A stretch of 64,000 bases of DNA, taken from assembly GCA_910586765.1 (NCBI GenBank), contig CAJUJJ010000004.1, positions 56,282-120,281 on the forward strand, in the 5' to 3' direction. The notes below the pieces were generated by a model. It saw only the letters and a list, made by a program, of their open reading frames with translations, did no database searches and was not told the DNA's origin. Positions 25,135 through 33,566 of this stretch are shown here, one piece after another. The translations under genes and the position numbers were made by a program. This DNA comes from an uncultured Clostridia bacterium. GTDB taxonomy: Bacteria > Bacillota > Clostridia > Lachnospirales > Anaerotignaceae. Within the stretch, counting starts at the first letter, position 1, and each line of letters opens with the position of its first letter.

Positions 25135-25596
25135 ATGTGCCACAGTGAAAAACAATATATTCATAAACTTTTTGATATAAAAGACTATATAAAACTTTAT
25201 AATATACAAACAGAAGTAATACAAAAAATGTTGTTGGTGTATAATCAAGAAGATTATGAGGACTTTTTGAAATACCATTGTGATATAGAAGAAGATGTAT
25301 TTTGGCTGTATTATTCTGCTGTAAAGGGCGAAAGTCTTTTTATTGGAGGATATGATGGAGATGTAAGTAAAAAAGTGGAACTGTTTTTAAAACAGAAATT
25401 ACCAAAGGACTTGTTTTGTAGTATTGTACAGTATATACAATGTCTATATGTCGATTTAGGAACAAAAAATACAATAGAAAAACAAATTGCTGTTTGTAAT
25501 CAGTGCTTGCAAAATACTGTATATTCATTATTACTGTGTTATGATGAAACATATTGTGCAGGGGCTTATTTTTTAAAAGTAAATGTTTTTGTATAA
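25135..25596 (+). CDS. Unknown cysteine-rich small protein
   Basis: A 153-residue soluble protein, mainly helical, with eight cysteines spread through it (for example CHSEKQ, KYHCDI, AVCNQCLQNT and YCAG). It has no signal peptide, membrane segment or catalytic motif I can name. The CNQC pair could bind metal. It starts 13 bases after the DUF4180 gene with a weak GAGGA site, and recR begins 26 bases after its end, so it sits in one transcript with rlmH and recR. I do not recognise it. Confidence 0.6.
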   Translation: MCHSEKQYIHKLFDIKDYIKLYNIQTEVIQKMLLVYNQEDYEDFLKYHCDIEEDVFWLYYSAVKGESLFIGGYDGDVSKKVELFLKQKLPKDLFCSIVQYIQCLYVDLGTKNTIEKQIAVCNQCLQNTVYSLLLCYDETYCAGAYFLKVNVFV

Positions 25597-25622
25597 TGTG
25601 TATGAGCAAAAGGAGCTATAAA

Positions 25623-26225
25623 ATGAATTATTATGGAAATCCCATTACAAAGCTAATTGAAGAATTTTCTGGATTGCCTGGAATAGGAAGAAAATCTGCT
25701 CAAAGATTAGCATTTTATATTATCAATATGCCAAAAGAAAAAAGTTTAGCATTGGCATCTGCTATTGTAGAGGCAAGAGAAAATGTAAAATATTGTTCTG
25801 TTTGCTGCAATTTAACAGATGATGACCCTTGCCCTATTTGCAGCAATTTAAAAAGAGACCATAAAACAATTATGATAGTAGAAGACCCTAGAGATATGGC
25901 AGCATATGAAAGAACAAAACAATATCATGGATTGTATCATATTTTGCATGGAGCAATCTCTCCTATGCTAGGGATAAGCCCTAAAGAATTAAAAATAAAA
26001 GAATTGCTTGATAGATTGCAAAAAGATGATAGTGTGGAGGAAGTGATACTTGCGACAAATCCTAATGTAGAAGGAGAAGCAACTGCAATGTATATTAGTA
26101 GACTTTTGAAACCGCTTCAAATAAAAGTAACTAGAATTGCAAATGGAGTGCCTGTAGGTAGTGACTTAGAGTATGTAGATGAAATTACATTGTCTAGGGC
26201 ATTGGAAGGTAGACGAGAAATGTAA
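25623..26225 (+). CDS. recR: Recombination mediator RecR
   Basis: A 200-residue protein of standard RecR build: helix-hairpin-helix GLPGIGRKSAQRLAF (about 17-31), a zinc finger C-x2-C-x11-C-x2-C (CSVC ... CPIC), a Toprim domain with IMIVEDPRDM, and the C-terminal ATNPNVEGEATAMYI and RIANGVPVGSDLEY motifs. It loads RecA in gap repair with RecF and RecO. The ATG at 25623 has AAAGGAG upstream; a longer frame from 25554 overlaps the previous gene and is rejected. It is separated from its common partners dnaX-ybaB (13-15 kb). A terminator follows. Confidence 0.97.
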   Translation: MNYYGNPITKLIEEFSGLPGIGRKSAQRLAFYIINMPKEKSLALASAIVEARENVKYCSVCCNLTDDDPCPICSNLKRDHKTIMIVEDPRDMAAYERTKQYHGLYHILHGAISPMLGISPKELKIKELLDRLQKDDSVEEVILATNPNVEGEATAMYISRLLKPLQIKVTRIANGVPVGSDLEYVDEITLSRALEGRREM

Positions 26226-26242
26226 AAGTATATAGAGTAAGT

Positions 26243-26277
26243 AAAGGATTGAAATAAAATATTCAATCCTTTTTTTA
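26243..26277 (+). terminator. Terminator after recR
   Basis: Arms AAAGGATTGAA and TTCAATCCTTT, loop of eight, then a T run. Confidence 0.85.
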
Positions 26278-26279
26278 TG

Positions 26280-26372
26280 TTAGAAGAACATTGTTTTAAG
26301 TAAAGGAACAAATAAAAATTGCCAAACAAATACAAATACTGCTGTAAAAAAGTACCAGTTAGATTGTTTCAT
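26280..26372 (-). CDS. 30-residue membrane microprotein candidate
   Basis: ATG at 26372 to TAA at 26280 encodes 30 residues starting MKQSNWYFFTAVFVFVWQ, one long aromatic hydrophobic helix, then FVPLLKT and MFF. Positively charged residues near both ends fit a single-pass membrane peptide. GGTGATG seven bases upstream is a modest ribosome site. It faces recR across the recR terminator. Coding is plausible but rests on composition only. The rest of the 26226-26549 gap is A+T-rich and holds the promoter region of the XRE gene, with an imperfect inverted repeat near 26456-26480 that could be its operator. Confidence 0.4.
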   Translation of the reverse strand: MKQSNWYFFTAVFVFVWQFLFVPLLKTMFF

Positions 26373-26549
26373 TTATACATCACCAGCCTTTTCAAAAAAA
26401 TGTAGAATTTTGTCGCAAAACCATTATAACGAAATATTATAAAAAATACAACTTATAAGGTTTATATTTATAAAACCTATTACATTGTTATTTTACTTTT
26501 TGGCTTGGGCTATACTTTACTGAAAAGGTAAAAAAGGCGGTGAAAATCC

Positions 26550-26873
26550 ATGAATTATAAAAAAGAAATGGGTGTGCGATTAAAAGAAAGAAGAAAAGAA
26601 ATGCGTATGACACAAGAACAGCTTTCTGATTTGTTAAATATTTCCATAAAACATTATAGTGAAGTAGAAAGGGGAATTACAGGGCTTTCAGTAGAAAATA
26701 TTATTAAAATTAGTAATATACTTCATGTGAGTATAGATTATCTTTTAAAAGGAGAGGGAAAGAAAGAAGAATTTCCATATGATATGATATTGTTTTATCA
26801 AAATTGCTCTACAGAACAGAAAAAAGGAGTAATGCAAATATTTCGTGGTATAGAAAAATTGGCAAGAAAATAA
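26550..26873 (+). CDS. XRE-family transcriptional regulator
   Basis: A 107-residue protein with a Cro/CI-type helix-turn-helix at about 8-65 (LKERRKEMRMTQEQLSDLLN, SIKHYSEVERG, then NIIKISNILHVSIDYLLKG) and a short helical tail. Such stand-alone regulators in Firmicutes act on small local operons, competence or biofilm genes (SinR-like). There is no partner gene next to it. It is monocistronic: TATACT promoter element near 26510 and a terminator directly after the stop. The weakly symmetric AAGGTTTATATTTATAAAACC upstream could be its own operator, which is inference. Start set by AAAGGCGGTG. Confidence 0.8.
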   Translation: MNYKKEMGVRLKERRKEMRMTQEQLSDLLNISIKHYSEVERGITGLSVENIIKISNILHVSIDYLLKGEGKKEEFPYDMILFYQNCSTEQKKGVMQIFRGIEKLARK

Positions 26874-26917
26874 AAAAAAGTGTTTCAAAAGAAAATAACT
26901 TTTGAAACACTTTTTTA
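26874..26917. terminator. Bidirectional terminator, XRE gene and cfa
   Basis: Arms AAAGTGTTTCAAAAG and CTTTTGAAACACTTT with A/T runs on both flanks, between convergent genes. Confidence 0.9.
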
Positions 26918-26930
26918 ATAGTGATATAAT

Positions 26931-28103
26931 TTAATACCATCTTGTGATAGGCAAATTGTTATTTATGCCTTTTGTAAATAATATTTGATGCAAATCTATG
27001 ACACCATTATGAAAAGCAGCAGCACAGCCGCAAAGGTATAAGTCCCACATTCTAATAAATTCTTCATCAAACATAGTATGGATAGTATCTAAATTTTGTC
27101 TAAAATTGTTGTCCCAACAAAGTAATGTTTTGTTGTAATGAAGACGTAAATTTTCAATATCTAATACATCAAAATTAAATTCAGCAGATTGATTAATAAT
27201 TTCTCTTAGAGAAGGTATTACACCTCCTGGAAAAATATATTTTTTAATCCAAGGGTCACCAGCATGTTCTTTTTTGGCACTAATGTAATGTAACAAAAAT
27301 AAACCATGTGTATTTAGTACATCAGCAACACTGCTAAGGAATTTTTGATATTGTTCTCGTCCTACATGCTCTAACATACCTACGCTGACTACTCTATCAA
27401 ATTTTTTGTTGAGATGTTTTAAATCTCTGTAATCTAACAATTCTACAGTAATATCATTTTGTAATCCTTCTTGTTCAATACGCTGCTGACATTTTTTGTA
27501 TTGTTCTGTGCTGAGTGTAATGCCAGTGCCTTTGATATGATATTTTTTGGCAGCCTCTATTAAAAGAAATCCCCAGCCACAACCAATGTCAAGTAATGTC
27601 ATATTTTCTTTTAAATAAAGCTTTTGAAGAATATAATCTACTTTGTTTACTTGTGCTTGATAAAGGGAGTCTGTTTCGTTTTTAAAATATCCGCAGGAAT
27701 AACTCATTGTTTTGTCTAACCAAAGCTGATAGAAGTCATTTCCTATATCATAGTGAGAAGAAACTTCTTTTTTTTGTGTTCTTTTGGAATTAGAAGGAAA
27801 TATCAATTTTTTTAGAGCAGATTGGTCTGTGGAGAATTTATCTATTTGACATAAAAAGTGGTCTAATGCGTTGTATAAGTCTCCTTCGATTTCTAAATCA
27901 CCACGCATATATGCTTCCCCTAAGGCAAGAGAAGTGCTTTTTGTTAGTTCTTTTATGTCAATTTCTTTTTTAAAATGTACAATAAATGTAGGTTCTCCCT
28001 TGCCTATTTGATATGTGTTATTTTGATATTTTATGAGAAAAGGGTATTCATCAAATTTTTGTAAAAATTTTACCATAATATTTTCTTCTAAATGTGTTTG
28101 CAT
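26931..28103 (-). CDS. cfa: Cyclopropane-fatty-acyl-phospholipid synthase
   Basis: A 390-residue SAM-dependent enzyme of the CFA/mycolic acid synthase family that adds a methylene bridge across the double bond of membrane phospholipid acyl chains. The N-terminal lipid-binding part contains GEAYMRGDLEIEGDL; HYDIGNDFYQLWLDKTMSYS is the family signature; the SAM loop is LLDIGCGWGFLLIEAA; VGMLEHVG and HYISAK follow. The length matches Cfa. It acts at the cytoplasmic membrane face and protects membranes under acid and stationary-phase stress. GAAGG precedes the ATG. Divergent from hsp20 across a 455-base gap. Confidence 0.93.
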   Translation of the reverse strand: MQTHLEENIMVKFLQKFDEYPFLIKYQNNTYQIGKGEPTFIVHFKKEIDIKELTKSTSLALGEAYMRGDLEIEGDLYNALDHFLCQIDKFSTDQSALKKLIFPSNSKRTQKKEVSSHYDIGNDFYQLWLDKTMSYSCGYFKNETDSLYQAQVNKVDYILQKLYLKENMTLLDIGCGWGFLLIEAAKKYHIKGTGITLSTEQYKKCQQRIEQEGLQNDITVELLDYRDLKHLNKKFDRVVSVGMLEHVGREQYQKFLSSVADVLNTHGLFLLHYISAKKEHAGDPWIKKYIFPGGVIPSLREIINQSAEFNFDVLDIENLRLHYNKTLLCWDNNFRQNLDTIHTMFDEEFIRMWDLYLCGCAAAFHNGVIDLHQILFTKGINNNLPITRWY

Positions 28104-28558
28104 TGTAAAACCTTCTTTCTAAAATAAATAGTATTATGGAAAGTATAGACAATATTCTGAAAATCAAACCCTAGTAAAATATACCTCTTTTTATGATAAG
28201 AAATCTACACTAATTTTACACAAAATTGATAGGAATTTAGGGACATTTTGTTAAAAATATTCATAAATGTATTTGTAGTATATAATATAAAATATTGTAT
28301 GTTAGTTTTGATATAAAAAAGTTTTTTTAGTATAATATAAATAAAAAAAGTATATAATAAAGAGAAAGGACTTTTATGATATATAATTATGTTAAATAAG
28401 TTCACAAAAAGTTTACAATTTTATTAGCACTCACCTATTGACAGTGCTAACAAAACGGTATATACTATTTTCAGAACAAAAGAAATGAACAAAAAAAGTC
28501 CATTTCAAGTAGTCCATTAATATAATTATAATAATTTATTTCATTGGAGGAATGGCTT
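28104..28558. other. 455-base divergent region, cfa and hsp20
   Basis: Holds the CIRCE-controlled hsp20 promoter (28424-28466). The rest is A+T-rich and I see no open frame, RNA or repeat that I can support in it. Confidence 0.5.
28424..28466 (+). promoter_or_regulatory. CIRCE operator over the hsp20 promoter
   Basis: TTAGCACTC (28424-28432), nine bases, CAGTGCTAA (28442-28450): the HrcA-binding CIRCE element with one mismatch in the right arm. A perfect -35 TTGACA (28438-28443), 17 bases and TATACT (28461-28466) overlap it, so HrcA would block polymerase directly. Confidence 0.85.
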
Positions 28559-29008
28559 ATGATGTTACCTAGTATTTTTGGAGGAAATTTATTTGACGAG
28601 TTTATGAACTCACCATGGGACAAAGAATTTTTTGGAGGCAAAACGCCTTTCTTTGGTGCATATGAAAAGAGTATGATGAAAACAGATATAAAAGAAAAAG
28701 ATAATAGCTATGAAATAGATATTGATTTACCAGGATTTCAAAAAGAAGAAATTAGTGCAAATTTGGAAAATGGCTATTTAACAATTAACGCATCTAAAGG
28801 AGAACAAAAAGAAGAAAAAAATGAAAATGGAGTATACATTCGTAGAGAACGTTATACAGGACAATGTGCAAGAAGCTTTTATGTAGGAGATGCTGTAGAG
28901 CAACAAGATATTAAAGCGAAGTTTGAAAATGGCATATTACGTTTGACAATACCAAAAAAAGAAGAAAGAAAAGTGGAGCAAAAAAAATATATTGCTATTG
29001 AAGGATAA
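28559..29008 (+). CDS. hsp20: Hsp20/alpha-crystallin small heat-shock protein
   Basis: A 149-residue small heat-shock protein: a Phe/Gly-rich N-terminal arm (MMLPSIFGGNLFDEF), the alpha-crystallin domain (about 45-140) with VDLPGFQKEEI-like IDIDLPGFQKEEISAN, LTINASKGE and NGILRLTIPK, and a short basic tail. It holds unfolded proteins in a refoldable state without ATP. The start is the ATG at 28559 eight bases after GGAGG; an upstream TTG overlaps that site. CIRCE control indicates HrcA repression, the mode usual for groES and dnaK. Followed by its own terminator. Confidence 0.95.
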   Translation: MMLPSIFGGNLFDEFMNSPWDKEFFGGKTPFFGAYEKSMMKTDIKEKDNSYEIDIDLPGFQKEEISANLENGYLTINASKGEQKEEKNENGVYIRRERYTGQCARSFYVGDAVEQQDIKAKFENGILRLTIPKKEERKVEQKKYIAIEG

Positions 29009-29015
29009 CAAAATG

Positions 29016-29045
29016 AGGGAATACGGTACTACCGTATTCCTTTTT
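29016..29045 (+). terminator. Terminator after hsp20
   Basis: Arms GGAATACGGTA and TACCGTATTCC followed by T5. It runs straight into TGTTATAAT (29047-29055), a likely extended -10 for the next gene. Confidence 0.85.
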
Positions 29046-29094
29046 ATGTTATAATAGCTCTGTATGATAATGTGAGTAAAAGAAAGGAAATAAT

Positions 29095-29658
29095 ATGACA
29101 GATAGAGAACTAATTGATTTTTTGGCAATAGCAGAAAAAATGAAATGTAATACTAGACATTCGTGGACATCAACAAATAGAAAAGAAAGTGTTGCAGAAC
29201 ATAGCTGGAGATTGTCATTGATGGCACTTTTGCTGGAGAGAGAAATAGAAAATGTTGACTTTCAGAAAGTAATTAAAATGTGTATTATACACGATTTGGG
29301 AGAGGCAGTAACAGGAGATATTCCTTCTTTTTTGAAAACAGAAAAACATTCTAAAGAAGAAGAAAAAGCGATTGTAAAATTGATGGAAAAATTGCCAGAA
29401 CCTCAAAGAAGTGATATGATGACACTTTTTGAAGAAATGGAACAAAGACAAACAATGGAGGCAAAAATTTATAAAGCATTAGATAGATTAGAGGCAGTAA
29501 TACAACATAATGAGGCACCAATTTCTTCATGGCTGCCTTTGGAGTATGAGCTGCAACAAAAATATGGTTGGGAAGAAGCACAAATTCATGAAAGATTGAG
29601 CAGACTACGTGAAACAACGAAACAAGATACGATTGATAAAATAGAAAGGGAAAAGTAA
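29095..29658 (+). CDS. HD-domain phosphohydrolase (YfbR/HDDC2-like)
   Basis: A 187-residue HD-superfamily metal-dependent hydrolase. Ligands are visible as H20 (TRHSWT), H36 in VAEHSWRLS, the HD pair in CIIHDLGEAVTGDIPS and a late aspartate in ALDRLEAVIQH. This arrangement matches the YfbR/HDDC2 group, which dephosphorylates deoxynucleoside 5'-monophosphates. Soluble, normal length. AAAGGAA ribosome site. It appears to have its own extended -10 promoter right behind the hsp20 terminator. Confidence 0.85.
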   Translation: MTDRELIDFLAIAEKMKCNTRHSWTSTNRKESVAEHSWRLSLMALLLEREIENVDFQKVIKMCIIHDLGEAVTGDIPSFLKTEKHSKEEEKAIVKLMEKLPEPQRSDMMTLFEEMEQRQTMEAKIYKALDRLEAVIQHNEAPISSWLPLEYELQQKYGWEEAQIHERLSRLRETTKQDTIDKIEREK

Positions 29659-29787
29659 TAAAAAATAGTATTTGTAACTATATTTCTAATTGAAAATATT
29701 TTTGCTTTTGAAATAGGTGTTGCATAGAGAGGGGCTTTTTGATAAACTATAAAAATGTAAAACTAATAAATAATGAGGTGAACCGTA

Positions 29788-32361
29788 ATGGGTCTTTTAG
29801 AAAAAATATTTGGAAATTATAGTGAAAAAGAAATTAAGCGTATTACGCCTATTGTAGATAAAATTGAAGCACTATCACCAGAATTTGAAAAATTGTCTGA
29901 AGAAGAATTAAAACATAAAACAACAGAATTCAAAGAACGTCTTTCAAAAGGAGAAACGCTTGACCAAATATTGCCAGAGGCATATGCAGCAGTAAGAGAA
30001 GCAGCAAGCAGGGCATTAGGTATGCGTCATTTTAGAGTACAGCTTTTGGGCGGCATTGTAATGCATCAAGGACGTATTGCAGAAATGAGAACAGGTGAAG
30101 GTAAAACATTGGTTGCAACATTGTCTTCTTATTTGAATGCTTTAGAAGGAAAAGGAGTACATGTAGTAACAGTAAATGATTATTTGGCAAAGCGTGACTC
30201 TGAATGGGTAACACCTTTGTTTGAAAAGTTAGATATGACAGTAGGCGTTATATTGAATAATATGGAAAATGATGAACGTAGAGAAGCATATGCTTGTGAT
30301 ATTACCTATGCAACAAATAACGAATTGGGATTTGACTATTTGCGTGATAATATGGTAGTAAGAGAAGAAAGTATGGTACAAAGAGATTTGAACTTTGCTA
30401 TTATTGACGAGGTAGACTCTGTTTTAATTGATGAAGCAAGAACACCTTTGATTATATCAGGCTCTGGAGCAAAATCTACAGAACTATATAAAATAGCAGA
30501 TACTTTTGTAAAAACATTGAAAAAAGGTAAAATATTAAATGAAGAAGAAGCACTAAATCCTTTGACAAAAGAAGAAATACAAGAAGAAGGAGATTATATA
30601 CTAGATGAAAAAGCAAAAAGTGTTACATTAACACAAGAAGGCGTGAAAAAAGCAGAAAAGTTTTTCCATGTAGATAATCTTTCTGATGCAGAAAATTTGG
30701 AAATACAACATCATATCAATAATGCCTTAAAAGCAAATTATAATATGCACCTTGACCAAAATTATGTAGTACAAAATGATGAGGTTATGATTGTAGATGA
30801 ATTTACAGGACGTATTATGCCAGGAAGAAGATATTCTGATGGTTTACATCAAGCGATTGAGGCAAAAGAAAATGTAAAAGTAAAAAAAGAAAGTAAAACA
30901 TTGGCAACTGTTACATTCCAGAATTTCTTTAATAAATATAAAAAGAAATGTGGTATGACTGGTACAGCAAAAACAGAAGAAACAGAATTTAGAAATATTT
31001 ATGGTATGGACGTTGTAGAAATTCCTACAAATCGCCCTGTTATTAGAAAAGACCATCATGATGTTGTTTATCGTACAGAAGCAGCAAAATTTAGAGCAGT
31101 TGTAAAAGATATTATTGCTTGTCACGAAAAACATCAGCCAGTATTGGTTGGTACTATTACAATAGATAAATCAGAACAGTTAAGTAGAATGTTGAAAAAA
31201 GAAGGCATTAAACATCAAGTATTAAATGCAAAATATCATGAACAAGAGGCAGAAATTGTTTCTCACGCAGGGGAACTAGATGCTGTTACCATTGCGACAA
31301 ATATGGCAGGACGTGGTACAGACATTAAATTAGAAGAAGGCGTTGCAGAAATAGGAGGATTAAAAATTATTGGTACAGAAAGACACGAGTCCAGACGTAT
31401 TGATAATCAGCTTCGTGGCCGTTCAGGTCGTCAAGGTGACCCTGGAGAATCTAAATTTTATATTTCTATGGAAGATGAATTAATGCGTCTGTTTGGTTCT
31501 GAAAAAACAATGAAATTAGTAGATGCTATGGGATTGCAAGAAGATGAGCCTATAGAAGCAGGTATGCTAACGAGAGCTATTGAAAATGCACAGAAAAAAG
31601 TAGAAGGAAATAACTTTGCTATTCGTAAACATTTATTAGAATATGACCAAGTAATGAACGAACAAAGAGAAATTATATATGGTGAAAGACATAGAGTTTT
31701 AGTAGGAGAAAATTTAAGAGAAAGTATTGTATCTATGATAGGTGATGTAGTAGATAGATATGTAGATGCGTATACTGGAGAAAGTGAATTTTCGGAAGAA
31801 TGGGATATGGCAGGATTAAGTGAAAGTTTAGGCTCTATTATTCCTATAGGTTCTATTAAAATAAAAGAAGATACAAAAGAAAATTTGACAAGAGATAATT
31901 TAAAAGATACGCTTAAAAAATTAGCAGAAAAAATATATGAAATGAAAGAGCAAGAAATTGGCGACCCAGAAAGAATGAGAGAATTAGAAAGAGTAATACT
32001 TTTAAGGGTAATTGACCAAAAATGGATGGACCATATTGATGATATGGACCAAATGCGTCAAGGTATTGGTTTGCACGCTTATGCACAAAGAGACCCTCTT
32101 ATTGAATATAAATTTGCAGGATATGATATGTTTGAAGAATTAAGCAATAATATTCAAGAAGATACATTGCGTATGTTATATAGGGTAAAATTGGAAACAG
32201 AAACAACAAGAGTGCAAATGATACAACCTATGTTTACAAATAAAGATGATACTGTACAGAAAAAGCCAAAAGAAAGAAAAGAGGCTAAAATAGGTAGAAA
32301 TGACCTTTGCCCTTGTGGCAGCGGCAAAAAATATAAAAACTGCTGTGGTAAAGAAGCATAA
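29788..32361 (+). CDS. secA: Preprotein translocase ATPase SecA
   Basis: An 857-residue motor of the Sec pathway that pushes secretory proteins through SecYEG. Walker A is MRTGEGKTLV, the DEAD-like box is FAIIDEVDSVLIDEARTPLI, then the preprotein cross-linking domain, NMAGRGTDIKL, RGRSGRQGDPG, the helical scaffold and wing, and a C-terminal zinc finger CPCGSGKKYKNCCGK that binds SecB or lipids. Full length. GAGGTG precedes the ATG. It is followed 85 bases later by prfB, the conserved secA-prfB order. Confidence 0.98.
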   Translation: MGLLEKIFGNYSEKEIKRITPIVDKIEALSPEFEKLSEEELKHKTTEFKERLSKGETLDQILPEAYAAVREAASRALGMRHFRVQLLGGIVMHQGRIAEMRTGEGKTLVATLSSYLNALEGKGVHVVTVNDYLAKRDSEWVTPLFEKLDMTVGVILNNMENDERREAYACDITYATNNELGFDYLRDNMVVREESMVQRDLNFAIIDEVDSVLIDEARTPLIISGSGAKSTELYKIADTFVKTLKKGKILNEEEALNPLTKEEIQEEGDYILDEKAKSVTLTQEGVKKAEKFFHVDNLSDAENLEIQHHINNALKANYNMHLDQNYVVQNDEVMIVDEFTGRIMPGRRYSDGLHQAIEAKENVKVKKESKTLATVTFQNFFNKYKKKCGMTGTAKTEETEFRNIYGMDVVEIPTNRPVIRKDHHDVVYRTEAAKFRAVVKDIIACHEKHQPVLVGTITIDKSEQLSRMLKKEGIKHQVLNAKYHEQEAEIVSHAGELDAVTIATNMAGRGTDIKLEEGVAEIGGLKIIGTERHESRRIDNQLRGRSGRQGDPGESKFYISMEDELMRLFGSEKTMKLVDAMGLQEDEPIEAGMLTRAIENAQKKVEGNNFAIRKHLLEYDQVMNEQREIIYGERHRVLVGENLRESIVSMIGDVVDRYVDAYTGESEFSEEWDMAGLSESLGSIIPIGSIKIKEDTKENLTRDNLKDTLKKLAEKIYEMKEQEIGDPERMRELERVILLRVIDQKWMDHIDDMDQMRQGIGLHAYAQRDPLIEYKFAGYDMFEELSNNIQEDTLRMLYRVKLETETTRVQMIQPMFTNKDDTVQKKPKERKEAKIGRNDLCPCGSGKKYKNCCGKEA

Positions 32362-32446
32362 ATATTTTGTATGTTAGTATGTAATGAGGAAAAAATTATC
32401 CTCACAAAAATATAAATAATAAAACATTTTAAGGAGATGATTTTTT

Positions 32447-33551
32447 ATGTTCGAATTAGAACAAATTCGTTTATCGCTGTCTGCGTATGACGAAAAATTA
32501 GAGGAAATGGGGGCTTCACTTTGACGTCGCTGGTGCGAAAGAAAAAGTAACAGAATTAGAAGAAATATCTGCTGACCCAGATTTTTGGGGAGATATGGAA
32601 AAAAGCCAAAAGGTACTAGTACAACTAAAGGGATTAAAAAATAAAATAAACAGATATGAAACACTTGTAACACAATATGAAGACATTTTGACATTGATTG
32701 AAATGGGCACTGAAGAAGAAGATGCAAGTATTATTAGTGAAGTACAAGAATTGACAGATAATTTTTTAGCAGAATATGATAATTTAAAAATTTCTACACT
32801 TTTGGACGGAGAGTATGATAAAAATAATGCTATTGTAACATTACATTCTGGTGCTGGTGGTACAGAAGCTTGCGACTGGACAAATATGCTTTTCCGTATG
32901 TATACAAAGTGGGCAGATAGAAATGATTTTCAAATTGAAATATTGGATATGTTAGACGGCGATGAAGCAGGTTTAAAATCTGTTACAATACAAGTCAATG
33001 GTGAAAATGCCTATGGTTATTTAAAATCAGAAAAGGGAATTCATAGACTTGTTAGAGTATCTCCTTTTGACAGTTCAGGAAGAAGACATACTTCTTTTGC
33101 TTCTTGTGATGTTATGCCAGAAATTGAAAACGATACAGATATACAAATTAATGCAGACGATATTCGTATAGATACGTATCGTGCGAGTGGTGCAGGAGGA
33201 CAGCACGTTAATAAAACATCATCTGCCATTCGTATTACACATAATCCAACAGGTATTGTAGTACAATGCCAAGATGAAAGAAGCCAATTTAGTAATAAAG
33301 ATAGAGCAATGAAAATGTTAAAAAGTAAGCTGCTTTCATTAAAAATAGAGGAACAAATGAAGAAATTAGCAGAAATTCGTGGTGATGTCAAAGAAATCGG
33401 CTGGGGAAGTCAAATTCGTTCTTATGTATTTATGCCATATACTATGGTAAAAGACCATAGGACATCAGAAGAAACAGGAAATGTACAAGCTGTTATGGAC
33501 GGCAATATTGATAATTTTATTAGTGCATATTTAGCATGGATACACAGTTAA
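32447..33551 (+). CDS. prfB: Peptide chain release factor 2, with programmed +1 frameshift
   Basis: The ATG at 32447 (after AAGGAGA) reads 25 codons to MGASLstop at TGA 32522-32524. A +1 shift at CTT-T-GAC continues DVAGAKEKV in the main frame, giving 367 residues. The slip site CTTTGAC and an upstream G5 run acting as internal Shine-Dalgarno are the classic RF2 autoregulation signal: low RF2 lets the ribosome slip at UGA. The main frame has the UGA-specific SPF tripeptide in VSPFDSSGRRH and the GGQ motif in GAGGQHVNKTSS. It ends protein synthesis at UAA and UGA. Confidence 0.97.
32519..32525 (+). other. Programmed +1 ribosomal frameshift site
   Basis: CTTTGAC with the in-frame UGA at 32522-32524 and GGGGG (32509-32513) a few bases upstream to pull the ribosome forward. 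Confidence 0.95.
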
Positions 33552-33566
33552 CGAGGTGGTTGTTCT

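Noticed and set aside
26550..26873. XRE gene as a toxin-antitoxin or prophage repressor
   Set aside because: No partner gene next to it and terminators on both sides.
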